A stretch of DNA of 44,334 bases from assembly GCA_021464525.1 (NCBI GenBank), contig JADRCO010000193.1:1-44334 (forward strand), given 5' to 3'. The notes under the pieces were generated by a model. The model ran no database searches. It saw nothing but the letters and a program-made list of their open reading frames with translations, and had not been told where the DNA came from. The stretch comes from Rhizophagus sp. LPA8_4_AMF (lineage: Eukaryota > Glomeromycota > Glomeromycetes > Glomerales > Glomeraceae). Position numbers and translations under genes: made by a program. Below, piece by piece: positions 1 to 12,130 of this stretch (position 1 is its first letter; every line of letters begins with the position of its first letter).

Positions 1-732
1 CACGTGATTGTGGCTGTGGCGCGCTGCGCCTGTGCCACTAACCTGGCACACAATACGGACGTGCCCACGGGTGTGATGTTTTCGTCACATGGTCACGTGA
101 TTTCATGTTTACGTTTTTTATTATGTTTCTGAGGCCTGATCTGTATTAATTTATCACCGCATTAATCGTCACCTGTACCACCACGTTTAAAGTACTATTT
201 ATATTGTGCGAGATGGTGTGGTAAGATTACCCTGATTACCTTTACAAATGTTCCTAATTAATTATTTTGATTAGCCACATTTCTCAATTTAGTTAACACC
301 AAAATTTGTGGTGCATAATTTACGGACCCACACGTCTTTATCGACCCTAACTAGGTTAAAAACTTGGAGATAATTAAACCTTTTTTATATTTATTACAAA
401 CAAAAAATTTCAAATTAGAAATTTTAAATAATGGACCTGCATAAATATTATCTTAGATATAAGAATTCGTAGTCCTGCGATGGGGGTGTAATTTTATGTA
501 AGTTTACACAAGTTCACACAAGGTTACGTATATTTACACAAATTTACGTAAGTCATTAATACTTTACAAGATTTATCGTTTAAGGGAGCTTGAAATTATG
601 CACTGATTAATTTATTTGCTTTTATTATTATCTGGTACTATTATTTGTGATAGACGGTCCTCTTTTATAAATAAGGGCAATAATCATTTTAAAGTACCAT
701 AGTTTTTTTAAAAAAAAAAAAATTCTTATTCA
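1..732. other. Intergenic region upstream of the channel gene
   Basis: No gene is visible. The first 60 bases are unusually GC-rich and contain a short hairpin (GGCGC-GCT-GCGCC, about 18-30). Two CACGTG palindromes lie at 1 and 94. Around 500-555 there is a degenerate run of TTTACACAA/GTTTACGTA-like units. A T/A homopolymer tract at about 704-722 directly precedes the start codon of the next gene and may be part of its promoter or leader. Confidence 0.5.
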
Positions 733-3700
733 ATGAAAGAAATTTCCGTTGAAATCGATGTTGATGGGGACATTAAAAACAGTAAAATCGATGACGATCT
801 CGATAAGCCACATAATGGTAAACAAATTACTTTGATAGAAGTATCACCAAATGGATGTTACCTTGTTACTTATAGTCCTGAAGATAACTCAATTATCGGT
901 TGGAATGTTGAAGATATAGATGAAGGTCAACTTAAACCAGATCCAAACCACCATAATATTGGTAATAACGATAAATTAACACAATTAAGTGTTTCCGATG
1001 ATAAGAAAATCGCATATATTTATGATAACAAATTAAGTAAGTGACAAATATTTGATTTGTATATTAAATTTTGTGGTACTGTAATTAATGATTATTTTTT
1101 ATAACTTAATAGAAATAATTGATATGAACAAGAATCAAGAAATTGTATTACTATACGAAAAATTATGTATAAATTATAATTACTACACTTTTATTAGAAA
1201 CAAATTCGTTCATTGTAGTGACGTTAAGGATATACATGGTAAAGATCAAAAATTTATCTTTATTTATTCCACACGAACTAAAAATAACAAATGGAAGTGT
1301 AAGAAAATTTACAAGATACCTGAAAATTTTGAACTGATTAGCATATCAGAATATAAAAAAATATATTTGCTTTCAAATAATTACGTTTATGCATGGGATA
1401 CTTTTACTAGAACAAGTATAAGAATATTTGTTAATGAAAAGGAGGGTGAGGAGTGTAAGGTAAATAAAGTACATGGAAATTATTTATTTATATTTAATTA
1501 TACATTACTAATTTAATATATGCATTTTTACATTTCAAGCGGGACAGTATCGAAATTTTTAGCGATGAAAAGTTTGCTTGTCTAAGAATCAAGGATAAAA
1601 TTATCGTTTATTCATTTGAATTAAAAATTCCTGTTGCTTCTTTGAATAATAATAACGGTATTGATAATAACGGTATTATATTTAAGTTAATCATTATGCT
1701 ATATTTTTTTAAGCTTTATTATTAATTAATACTAATTTTATTTAGATATTCAATTATACAATTTTATAAAACATACATTTCCTATTGGTTTATTTCCTTT
1801 ATTATTTCCTTTATTAAAAAGTGGGTTTCGAAATTCTATTATGGAATATTATTGGAAAAAATGTTTAAACCGATCATTTGAAGAATATCAAAACGATATT
1901 TTATCAAATATCATTCAAATTACAACCGAAAACGCATTCGGAATTTTAGATGGATATGTTTGGAAGTTTATACTTGAAAATAATATATCAAAAAAGAATT
2001 TTGCATTCAAAACTTATGATAAATTAGATAAAGAAAGTGATGATGAAATTATTGAAGACTTGAACTCTGATAAATTAAATAAAACTAAAGTCTTGGATTC
2101 TGATGCTGAGGAAACATATGAAAACCTAAATATTTATTTATTTGATCCATATACGGATACTATACGCGAATTCTTTAAAGAAGTTATATCTAATTATAAA
2201 GAAAGCAAAAAAGATAAAAAAGACTTGAAAGAAAAAGAAATAAATAAATGGGAAATAAAAATTTCCGTAGATGGAGAATTGGAATTTCAAATTTTTAAAT
2301 ACAATGAATTGGATTTAATTTACAAAAATAATAGTAAATTTAACGTAAAAATTCATCATTTCTATGGAAGTAAACTGTTAAATAATAATGATATTCTTAT
2401 ACTATCAGATATTGGTATTTTTATTTATCATTTTAATGAAAACAACAAATCTTTTTATTTAATATATTTTTATTATATGAATTTAAACATAAATGAATTA
2501 AAAGATGTTGAAAAGATTTTGAATTCAAAATATGTTTTACCTTTACCAAATTATTATAGTTTTAAATTAAGTAAAAATTGGGTTTTATATGTAATAAATA
2601 ATAGGGAAAGTCTTTTGAAATATGGTGCTGAATTATTATCATATGCAATTGAAGAACACGATTTAGAATTAATAGACGATATCTATAAAAAATGTTTAAA
2701 TCATTTTAAACAAGATTTAAGAAACAATAAAGCATTCTTAAGTATTATTACTTCTAAAATACCAGAATATTATCCAGAGTATATTTTAAGGTATTCATTA
2801 GATACTACTATGATTATAGATTCTCCCTTTTATAGTATAAAAAGCGATTATCATTTTCACAATTTTCAATATCTTCAAATGGTCCATATACCACCTCCTT
2901 TGCTGAATTACCATATATTCTTTCTTAAATTACAGAAAATTCATAAAATATTCTATTATATACTATGGATTATAATTCAAGGCTTAATATCTCCCATTAT
3001 ATTTCTTTTTTTTTACTTTTTTAATCTATTACCAAGTTTATATTCTCTTAATAGTATTATTTATACACCTGGTTCCTTTTATTTTAATATTATTGATAAA
3101 ATTTTACACTACACAGCACAACCAAAACCAACCATTACTTTTATGATTCCTTATATCAAGTTTGTTAATTACCCACAGAATTATAATTGGTTTAAGGAAT
3201 TATATTCTAGACCTCAGCCTAATCAATTTGTTAAAACAATAAATAGAGATTTCTACCAAACATGGAGTGGTGAAGCATTAATTAATTCTAAATGGAATGC
3301 TTATGGATGGCGAATTTATTTAATCAGTTGGTTACAATTTATGGTTTTACTTGGAAGCTTTACTGGTGCTGCAACAATTCCTCAGCAATATATTAGTGAT
3401 GATACTAGAAAGAGACTTTTGAAAGCTTCAATCACATATGGAATTCTTCATTTGAATTATGAAATTCGCCAAATTCTTTATGATCCCATTAAATGGATCA
3501 AGAATTTCGGGAATTATTTTGGTATGTAAAATGTTTAATTTTAGTAACCTACATTATTTAAAATAATAATCAATCATATTATATTAATTTTATAGATTTA
3601 ATTGCATATGTGCTTCCAATTTACACTTCTATTTACTGGCTTCACACAGATGTTAGAAATGTACAATTACTTTCCTTTTCATGCCTTTTCTTAGATATCA

Positions 3701-4722
3701 AATTTCTGTTATTTCTTAGAGCAACTGAATATGTTGGCAAATATTTTGCCATTATAATAAATGTTGCAAAACAGATTTTTTTTTTTTTTATAATTTTATT
3801 CATAATTATAATTAGTTTTGCACATGCATTTTTTATTCTATTATCACCAGAATCTGATTTTTCTTTTGAGAAACGTACAAATAATAATGATCCCAATGAT
3901 CCTTGGAATTTAGCACCTACTTATAGTAAAGTACTTGATGATGGTACAATTAATCCATATATAATTCAGCAACCAGATGAAAATACAAATATGTTTATAA
4001 ATTATAAAACTGCAATTTTTGCAACATATTTATTTTTGACAGGTATGAAATTATTATTTACTACTTATCATATTGGTATTTATAAATAATTTAATGATCT
4101 TAATTAATTCGTTTTTCACTAGGTGATTCAAGCGCATTGACCAATTGGAAATATACAAATAACCCATCCCTTGTAATATTAATTTTCTTATTCTCACTCT
4201 TGATTGTTGTATATCTTATGAACTTGCTTATTGGATTACTCAACTTAGAAATTGATAAGTTTAATGATAGAGCTTCATTTTTAATGCAGAAGGCAGAGGT
4301 ATGATATTACTACTATAATTTATTAGACTTTTTAAAGTTATAAATTTATTTTAAGCCTTTTTTTTTATAGATTTTGGCCAAAATTGAGTTGTTTTACTTA
4401 CTTCCGTCACAGAGACGTCAAGAAGATCTTTTTCCTGAAGTGTTGTATGTAATGAATTTTTTATTTTGTTAAAAAAAAATTACCCACTTGATATTAATAT
4501 TCATAACAAATTTTTTATTCAAGATATTATTGTGCAGATATTGATGTAGCTCGTGCAGAAGTCAAAAAATTGATTAAAGATGGTCAATGGAGTAATGAAT
4601 TTCCAGAAATGAAGGAAGATTTATTTAAAAAACTTCATATTCAAAGTAATCCTGATGAAGCTGAATTGCGGAAACTATTAGAAAAAGTACAATCAAAGTT
4701 GAAATACATTTCAAATTCATAA
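733..4722 (+). CDS. TRP-like ion-transport membrane protein, 8 exons
   Basis: Probable cation channel of the plasma or an internal membrane. Proposed exons are 733-1036, 1113-1459, 1540-1657, 1746-3521, 3596-4042, 4123-4298, 4371-4444 and 4524-4722; joined they give 1146 residues with every junction in frame and GT-AG introns. The N-terminal part has beta-propeller-like strands (ISVSDDKKIAYIYD, YVYAWDTFTR), suggesting divergent WD repeats. Hydrophobic segments begin in exon 4 (from about residue 630) and continue through exon 5. A pore-loop-like stretch FATYLFLTG-DS spans the exon 5/6 junction, followed by a long last helix (FLFSLLIVVYLMNLLIGLLN) and a charged, coiled tail (EAELRKLLEKVQSKL). 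This order fits the PF00520 ion-transport/TRP fold. Exon 3 could end 15 bases later at a second in-phase GT. Similar genes form an expanded family in Rhizophagus (recalled, not checked). Confidence 0.8.
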
Positions 4723-6151
4723 TTTATATACTTTTAAATATTATATTTCGATCATTGGAATTATAGAATATTTTTTTTCTTCTTGTGTTTATAATTAATT
4801 ATTAAAATATTTTATTCATAAATTTTGAAATTATATATATATATATAACAATTAATAAAGTATTCAGATATTTACAACAAAAGTTTAATTGGTATGAATA
4901 TGTTTTATTAATTTCATGTTTAATGTAATGCTTCAATTTTGAATCGTGAAAATGCGATAACTCAATTTCTTCCTCCTATCGAGGTACTTTTTGATTGATT
5001 TTAAAAAAAAATTGCCATTTATCAACATAAACCGAATCAACCACCAATCGACACGTCTTGAAAGGACTAACCGAACGAGTCATTCTGTAATCACGTATCA
5101 CGTTTTATAGGATCGACCAATCAGGATTTTCGTTGAAATCAAACTTTAGACAAAAGATTTGTTAAGAGCGTCAAATATTGAACTGGATATTTCCTTAGAA
5201 AAAATTAACCAATATAATATTAAGTTTGGCTGAATTATGCTAATTCTATTCAGAAATAACGACGTATTCTTCTCATAAAATGACGTCTTTGCTCTTTATC
5301 GGTCAATTTGGCCATTTTGAAATAACCCCTGAATGATTTGTTGAGTCCTTTAGAATTTAATTCTTAATTCAGGCCAAATTTATGATGCCGGCCAGAATTA
5401 CAATTTATATTATCACGTGATAAACTTTTATCCTCGAATAATCGAAATTACATAAATAATTTTGCCCAGAATTATGATGCAATTTTTAAATGACTGGGGC
5501 ATTTGTCATTTAATGCTGAAATGACCCAAATGACACGCGACCAGTCATTTGAGTCATTTGAGGTCATTTGGGTCACTGCTCTAGATACTCGCGTTTAAAT
5601 ACCGAATTTTCCTACGGCACATTGTATTGTTTCTAAACTAAACATTATCTTATACTGAAGAATCTTAAACCGATTTTTTTAAAAAAAAAGACTAAACAAA
5701 TGTAGTAAACGAGTTAATATTTTTATACGATGCTAGTATTGCCAGGTGTAGTGTATCGATATTATATATATATTACTATTACCTGAGCAGTGAATACCAT
5801 TTACATGCAGTATATATATAATTTATTTGTCGACTCAAGCAAATGTGGCGAATTATTATTTACAAGTAACGCAAGGTGATAAACATCTCGTACGTTAAGG
5901 CTAGAACTATTTTTTCATTCTTTCTTTTCAGTTATAAATTTTTTTTTTTCATAAATATTATATGACAACACTTAAAGTTTGCACAGTTTGCCTGATTTAT
6001 TTATTATATCTTAACTTACAATATCTTGTTAAAATATATGAATGATTTAGACATAAATAAAATAAAATATATTGAAATATGTGGAATACAATAATATAAA
6101 TTTTAAAATATAAAACATAAACGAAGCTACAATATAAAATTACATTTTTAT
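4723..6151. other. Intergenic region with decayed repeats
   Basis: No coding signal stands out; the short frame near 5997-6188 on the minus strand overlaps the end of the next gene and is not supported. The stretch 5230-5480 holds GCCAGAATTA-type repeated words (for example near 5391 and 5465) that look like remnants of a small dispersed element. A CACGTG lies at 5414. The 77-base inverted-repeat cluster at 5499-5575 is listed separately. Confidence 0.4.
5499..5575. repeat. Nested inverted repeats built on the word GTCATTT
   Basis: TGACCCAAATGAC (5522-5534) is the exact reverse complement of GTCATTTGGGTCA (5563-5575). A second pair, AAATGACTGG at the left edge and CCAGTCATTT near 5541-5550, lies across it. 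The whole stretch could fold into a branched cruciform. It may be one end of an inverted-repeat element, but no matching distal end was found here. Confidence 0.6.
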
Positions 6152-6766
6152 TTAAGTATAGTAAACTTTCAATGATCCATTTATACATGACAAAGTTTTC
6201 CCATCCGGATCAAATACTACATAAAATAAAAAAGAAATCTTAGTATTATGTAAAATGGTTTAAAGAGAGCAAAATCAAAACATTATAAACAAAGAATGCG
6301 ATTTATTAAATCATGTTATTTACGTACCAGAAATATTAAAACCATATTCAACTACAAGATTTTTAGGTTCATCAGGATGTTTTTCAATAAGCCAAGATGC
6401 GGTAAAAGAATAATCTCCTTCTTTTACTGGGCATTCGGATCCACTTTGTTTAACAAAAGTCTCACAAAAATCTTGTGAATGTTGAAATGCTTGTTTGGTT
6501 GGTTCATCTTTAAAATATCCCGTATGTACAAGCGTTGTACCCTGCTTAATAATTTCAGTTGCCTTACCAGCCAAATGAACAGTAACGTTTTGACCTACGA
6601 CAACTGGATTCGGGGTATAACTTAGTACAGTAATTGAATTTGGAAAGGTCCCTTGGCACTGAGTAAATCCACTGAGTTGATCCTGACGTTTCAATGGAGT
6701 TGATGTTGCGAACGACGCGAAAATCAAGAAAATACTAAAAATACCAATCAAGTTGATACGATTCAT
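6152..6766 (-). CDS. Secreted ML-domain protein (copy 1)
   Basis: Probable secreted lipid-binding protein of the ML / NPC2-like / phosphatidylglycerol-phosphatidylinositol transfer protein type. Exon 1 is 6328-6766 and exon 2 is 6152-6216, giving 167 residues. Residues 1-23 form a clear signal peptide, followed by a dibasic KR at 26-27 that could be a Kex2-like processing site. Four cysteines lie in CQGTFPN, FCE, ECPV and LSCI, enough for two disulfides. The family-like motifs YTPNP, VGQNVTVHLAGKAT and DPDGKTLSC are present. The last 21 codons come from a 65-base exon, as in the other copies. This is the most diverged member of the cluster and lies 5.4 kb from the next one. The ML fold predicts sterol or phospholipid binding outside the cell; the actual ligand is unknown. 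Confidence 0.85.
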
Positions 6767-6873
6767 TTTTATGAGTTATTACTAAAATTAATTATTTTGT
6801 AATTTAAAAAATCGAAAAAATATATATATATGTATTATATATTATTTTTTGGGGGAGCAGGAAGACTGAAACG

Positions 6874-6890
6874 ATACCGTTTTTATATGC
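6874..6890 (-). promoter_or_regulatory. TATA-like element upstream of ML copy 1
   Basis: On the minus strand this reads ATATAAAAACGGTAT. The same TATA-AAAACGG-like word lies upstream of ML copies 2 and 4, with weaker versions at copies 5 and 6, so it is probably the core promoter. Spacing to the start codon here (about 110 bases) is longer than in the other copies (about 45-85). Confidence 0.55.
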
Positions 6891-7693
6891 GAATCTAAAT
6901 TTTGAAATCAAATGACAAAAAATCTAATCTTTCTCAGATCTTTATTACTGTGTTCCTTTTTGAAATATATTTTTTTTAGAATTTAGCCAAATGATAATTC
7001 ATCATGGCTGTGTGATACTTCTTTTAGTTAAACAATGACTCATTACATGATTGCATGTGTCTAAATGCATCTTTATGAATGAGTTCAAATTGTATCTATT
7101 TTTATTTTTATTCTTATTTCATTATTAAACGAAGAACGAAAAAAATAATTATAAATAAAATTAAAAAATAATTACTTTTAAGGAAATAAAACAATATCAT
7201 TCTTTTACTTTTCGCCCAAATTAAAAATTCAAATTTTTGGAATGATGTCGTAACCTAACCATTGAAAAAAAAGGAACTTTTCTAAATTAGTAAAAACATT
7301 GTATGGTATTTTTTTTTTTATTTGTGGCGTTAAAATAAAGACCTTTTACTGAAATTTACGCATAATCGAATATAATTTAAATGAGAATATTTTACCAAAA
7401 AAAAAAAAATAAAATAAAAAATAATTTAAATGAGAATATCATTATATGTTATTTTTTAAATCTATCCGTTTCCGCATAATCTGCTAATCTGCACATAATC
7501 CAAAATTAGAATTCGTTGCGGTGCAGATTTTTACTGATTTTAGATTATTTTTGGCCGATCGGAAAATACATATTTTATTTAATCACTTTTGTTGCACGAT
7601 AGAGTCATAATGTAAATAGGTATAATCAAAATATCAAATTACGAGAGATACCTTTTTCGCTTACACTTTTACTATTTTTATAATTTAAATGAA
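6891..7693. other. Intergenic, no gene seen
   Basis: AT-rich sequence with poly-A and poly-T runs and no supported open frame. A duplicated word AATTTAAATGAGAATAT occurs near 7375-7392 and again near 7422-7438, indicating a small local duplication. Confidence 0.4.
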
Positions 7694-8120
7694 GGCGGCT
7701 GTTATTCGTACCCCCTCCCCTGTAGTAAATCATGTGATTGAACGATCTACAATCACGTTAACCGTCGGTTTATTAATTTTATTGCGCTAATTCTCAACCA
7801 GAAGAGAATCTTTTAGATTCGAGTTAGTTGATTAAAAAGTGAGAAAATGTACTCTTTAGGCATTATTTTCACAATTGCAAATTAAAAGAGAAATTAGAAA
7901 TATTTAATTTATTCCCATAACAATACAGTATTCTTTAATATTTCGATTTTCTAGACTTGTAAAAATAAACTTATGCTTAATATAAACACTTTTAAAAAAT
8001 AAATTTTAGGCAATGATTTTTATGTGAAATTTGTGAATATTTCAAAAATTCTGTCATTTTAACTTTCGTTTCGTAAGTTTAACGTAATTGTAGATCGTCC
8101 AATCAAAAAAGGTACGCTAA
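7694..8120. mobile_element. MITE-like element, copy A (diverged)
   Basis: The left end GGCGGCTGTTATTCGTACCCC and much of the interior (TTCGAGTTAGTTGATTAAAAAG, GTGAGAAAATGTACTCTTTA, AACAATACAGTATTCTTTAA) match the element at 21841-22250. The right end (GTAATTGTAGATCGTCCAAT, then GGTACG) is more diverged than that of the other copy. No coding capacity is seen. It is probably a non-autonomous DNA transposon relic. Confidence 0.65.
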
Positions 8121-8598
8121 ATCTACCAATAAATTGAAAGCGATTTAATAGTATCATCGTCAATCCCGATTGTGTTAGTGTATGACGTAATTACAAAAGC
8201 TTATTTATTAAGAATAAAAATAATATCTGGAAAAATTTTTTTGCGTATACGTTATAGATGGCATGATTTAAATAATCGGGATAAAGATATCATAATAACA
8301 ATGTAAAATGTATTATTTTAAAGAATTATGTTAATTTTAAAAACTTTCATAATATTATTATAGTATCTTATAATAATAATCATATTTATTAAATGCATAA
8401 TATTGACAACTCTCACTATGTAACTGTCAAATTAACGAAATAAACGAAACATAAAAAAAATAAATTTGTTACGAAAAAAAACTAAATATTATAACGTAAA
8501 AAAACGACGATTATTTTTAATTTGTACATATCTTTTCTTCAAAAAAAAAAAAAAAATTTGAGTTCAAGGGGTAATTCCGGTTTGTTCCTTAATCGTGC
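8121..8598. other. Intergenic 3' flank of the HMG-box gene
   Basis: AT-rich DNA with many A runs and no supported gene. It contains imperfect TAATAATAATCAT-type simple sequence near 8350-8400. Confidence 0.35.
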
Positions 8599-9426
8599 TT
8601 AAAGAATAAATTTGAATTCCGCCACTTCTTTTCCATATTCTTCCCTCATGATTACCTCTCGTTCGATAGCGTCATGTACTTCATTCATGATCACCTCTCG
8701 TTCGATAGCGTCATGTACTTCATTCATGATTACCTCTCGTTCGATAGCGTCATGTACTTCATTCATGATTACCTCTCGTTCGACAGCGTCATGTACTTCA
8801 TTCATGATTACCTCTCGTTCGATAACGTCATGTACTTCATTCATGATTACCTCTCGTTCGATATTGAAAACCATATTTTGGTTGTCGTTATGTTTATAAT
8901 TACGTTTAGTTTTATGTTCTGCGGATGGCATATAGTGCTTAAATTGTCTAAATGCTGATTTTTTTGTTGTAATATTATTTATATTACGAGCATAGCTCGA
9001 AAAGAAATGTCGAAAATCTCTTCCAGCGATTTTCCAAGACTTGCTTGCAAACCGTGAGATGTCTACAATCCTCCCTTGAGACACATTTTGCAATAATCCC
9101 CGATAAATTAAGAAGCCGTTGCAACGATTATATTGCATAGATAAGTCAACAGGAGAGGGTACTTCGATGCAACGCTGTGCAACGATTAAATAAATTTTGT
9201 TTCCATCGATGAAAAGGAACGGTGATGACATGGGAAAATTACGTAATTTTGTAAACGAGAAATGCGAATAAAAATTTGATGGAGGTTTAACGATGAATTT
9301 TTGATGAATTAAACGATGAAATTTTTGATGAAATTTTACACTCTTTTTATAAGATTCTGAGGAATCAAATCGCCTATAATATTTCATTGAGAACAGGTAT
9401 AATATTATTATGAAAGTATGTACCAA
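8599..9426 (-). CDS. HMG-box protein (MATA_HMG-like) with a 13-residue tandem repeat tail
   Basis: A single open frame of 275 residues. Residues about 95-150 read RCNGFLIYRGLLQNV...DISRFASKSWK...FSSYARNINN, matching the pattern of fungal HMG boxes related to mating-type proteins (N-x-F-x-x-Y-R, then S-x-x-A-x-x-W). Such proteins bind DNA in the nucleus. The box is followed by a basic stretch and then by six copies of EREVIM-NEVHDAI (the last incomplete), a charged, probably helical repeat. Translation may start at Met1 or at Met14 (MKYYRRF, 9387); Met14 is equally plausible. Rhizophagus is known for a large MATA_HMG family. The gene lies between ML copies 1 and 2 on the same strand but has no obvious link to them. 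The repeat tail is unusual for the family as I know it. Confidence 0.65.
   Translation of the reverse strand: MVHTFIIILYLFSMKYYRRFDSSESYKKSVKFHQKFHRLIHQKFIVKPPSNFYSHFSFTKLRNFPMSSPFLFIDGNKIYLIVAQRCIEVPSPVDLSMQYNRCNGFLIYRGLLQNVSQGRIVDISRFASKSWKIAGRDFRHFFSSYARNINNITTKKSAFRQFKHYMPSAEHKTKRNYKHNDNQNMVFNIEREVIMNEVHDVIEREVIMNEVHDAVEREVIMNEVHDAIEREVIMNEVHDAIEREVIMNEVHDAIEREVIMREEYGKEVAEFKFIL
8648..8863. repeat. 39-base coding minisatellite, five full copies plus 21 bases
   Basis: Units begin at 8648, 8687, 8726, 8765, 8804 and 8843 and start ATGATTACCTCTCGTTCGAT. They are nearly identical, with isolated base changes. Because 39 is a multiple of three, each unit adds 13 residues to the HMG-box protein on the minus strand. 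The unit is also open in other frames, which produces spurious plus-strand frames. Near identity suggests recent expansion and likely copy-number polymorphism. Confidence 0.95.
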
Positions 9427-11178
9427 ATAACTTATTACTATCAGTCAAAAAACTTTTTATCGCTAAAAAAATCTCTCCAAAATAAATATACTTTGATTCA
9501 TATTTTTATGGACTATTCACAATGAAACCCATTTTATCTATCCAAATTTGAATCTTGGTATTTACGCGGAGAAAATAAAAGTTTTAAATCGGAATTTATT
9601 ATATAACTCCACAAAATCATATCATTTTAAAGAAACATGAATATCCCGAATTTATATACTATAATTACTTTTAATATAAACAGTATATTGGGTAGAATAA
9701 ATTGTTGGGTAAACACGCGTCTTAAGTCTTAACGATGAAATCTGATACGTTAATGTTGCGGAGAATTGCAAAAGTAATATCACATTTGTACAATCAAAAA
9801 AAATATTCTTCATTGGATATATAATGAGAAAAAGCCTTCTCAATTATAACTGATTAGGCGTATAAAGTATATTATAGAAGAATGGATGAAAATATAATCT
9901 TTTTGGGAGGAGAGTAAACGATTAAGATCATTAAGATCAACATTAACAAATTCGGTATACATTTCGTATAAATTAAAATTTTTCTTTACCATTTGGAGTT
10001 ATCCGGAAAGAAAAGCTTTTTTTTTTTTTATTGAAACTATAATAAAATTATTACGCGACGCGCTTAAGTTATAAAATCTTTGACATTTTATCAAATTTAC
10101 AGCTTATTTATGCATAATTTGGTCATATTTCTTTTCTTGTGCGACAAATTAATTTTCAATTTAAGACATGATCACCATTTACATTAACTTGAAATAGTTT
10201 TTTTAAAAGTAAATCTAGCAAATCTTAAAAGTTACAGATTAACAATAGTGTATTCCATAATTTCCCGTTTGTTCATTGTCCATCTTACTATAGTCTATTT
10301 GATAGATGACATAATAATTCCTTTTTTATCATAATATAAGCCATTACACAAGTCATGGGTTTAAAGATTTTTATTTTAGAAAATTCTTAAAATTCCTTTA
10401 TTTATTCAAAAAATAGAAGTTGATAATAGTAAATTACACGCCTAACTGCTTAAGCGAATCAAATGATTTGATTGATCTGATTATGATCGGCGACCACTTT
10501 ATTCTATTCGACGTATAATAGATCATTCGATCATTCGTCATTTTCCTTGGCGTTCTCGACGTTCTCAATTTTCTAAATATAAATAATGTATGCATTCAAT
10601 CATTTTGTTATAATCGAAGAAAATAATTGAATGCATACATTATCGATAAATATTATGTAATTGCATTTTCATTTTATTTCACTTTAAAGAATATTCACTT
10701 TACTTTTTATTTTAAAATCAATCAATTTCCATAATTATAACTATTGCAATTTTTAAACCGAGACAATTCACCATGTTGTCCGAAAGTTAATAAGCCATAT
10801 TTAAATTTTTATAAATCGTTAAATATATACTTTATTTAACCTCCCTTTATTAATTGATAAAATAAACAATTTTGAAAGAAAACTTTAATGATCATATAAA
10901 AGTAGAATGATAGATTTTATTTTAAAATAATAGAAAATGAAAATTTATGCTATCAAATAATACTACTAATCAAATAATAATATAAATTTATTCAATTAAA
11001 TAGGGATAAAACAAGAATTCAGCCAACAATATTGTAAAAATCCTTTGCAGTTCAGACAATATTTTAAATTTTTTTTTAATATGGTTATCTAGCTTATCTA
11101 TTGATAGATGATACTCCGTTAATTCTCCGCACCAAGATGCAGATGAAAGTCTGATTTTTTACTAACTACCCCACCAAA
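9427..11178. other. Long gene-poor stretch
   Basis: About 1.75 kb of AT-rich DNA without a convincing gene; the 63-residue frame at 9652-9843 on the minus strand has no recognisable features. The main structure is the perfect hairpin at 10583-10643, listed separately. The region 10490-10570 is slightly richer in CG-containing words (CGACGTATAATAGATCATTC and similar). Confidence 0.4.
10583..10643. repeat. Perfect 18-base hairpin
   Basis: ATAATGTATGCATTCAAT (10583-10600) and ATTGAATGCATACATTAT (10626-10643) are exact reverse complements separated by 25 bases. It may be a minimal inverted-repeat element or a cruciform-forming site; no second copy is seen in the window. Confidence 0.8.
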
Positions 11179-11712
11179 AAATTTTCGGTAACGTGACTTT
11201 ATATTACTAGTCTAAAAAAATATCAGATTTAACGATAAAATACAGCAATAGAATAATATTTTCACAGTTCTCACCTTAGTATTTTATGGGAGTATAAAGG
11301 TGAACTATCAAGTTTTGATTTAATACAATATAAAAATTATCTTTTTATTAAAATTATTAAATTATATAAATAATATAAAAATTTATTGTAAAATTCTAAA
11401 GTAACAAATAATTTATTCAGCTTCCCTGTAAAAAATTTTATTCATAATTTCTGTGAATATGATATATTTACTAAAAATCTAAGCAACTATGTTTTGTGGC
11501 TATTAATTCCAGGAATATGATACATTTACGGAAATAACATGGAATAAAAAAAAAATACAGAATAAACTTTTTATTGGGCCTATTTTAGTAGAAAAAAATT
11601 AATAAATTTTAAAAAGTAAAAAGAATCATAAGAAAAGCATTTTCTTTGTATATTAGTATTTCTATTGTTGTACTGACCAATAAAATTCATCAAGTCACGT
11701 TACCGAAAATTT
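11179..11712. mobile_element. 534-base terminal-inverted-repeat element (MITE-like)
   Basis: AAATTTTCGGTAACGTGACTT at 11179-11199 is the exact reverse complement of 11692-11712. Similarity continues imperfectly inward for another 15-20 bases (ACTAGTC against GACCAATA). No coding frame lies inside and no clear target duplication was found. Words such as CCGAAAATTT recur at about 14660, 14960, 19755, 29825 and 29930, so relatives may be scattered through the region. Confidence 0.7.
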
Positions 11713-12130
11713 AAATGATCGATCAATTTTGGATAAGTTTGATCAATCAATAGTTAGTTCGATTTCGAGGACAATATTAGTGACCGATCATTGATTGAAT
11801 CAATGGTTAAGAACATGATTATGATGTAATATTAATACATAATGATTATAATATTTCACATGACACATAATTGAGATCATGTGATTTATTTTCTTGGACA
11901 AGGCAAAACTTAGTGCGTAGCTTTAGGAATCAATTCTTTCCATGAATTTATCTTAAAAAGTAAACCATTTTTCTGAAACTGTTTATTTCGTTTATTCCGG
12001 GTCAAGGATTGCAAAAAAAAAATCCTTTGATAAGAACCGATGATCGTAAGTTTATTATCAATTTACGGTAATTAATTAATTTATTAAGCAATAGAAACTT
12101 AATTATAAATAATATAAACTCGTAATATTA

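Noticed and set aside
3642-3896. 84-codon frame on the minus strand inside the channel gene
   Set aside because: It lies opposite an exon with clear membrane-helix coding and splice sites; a shadow frame.
8648-8863. Possible CRISPR-like array
   Set aside because: Units are contiguous with no spacers and encode protein; the same holds for the 18-base repeat at 39764.
8612-8958. Two plus-strand frames of 94-95 codons
   Set aside because: They arise only because the 39-base minisatellite is free of stops in several frames; the HMG-box protein is on the minus strand.
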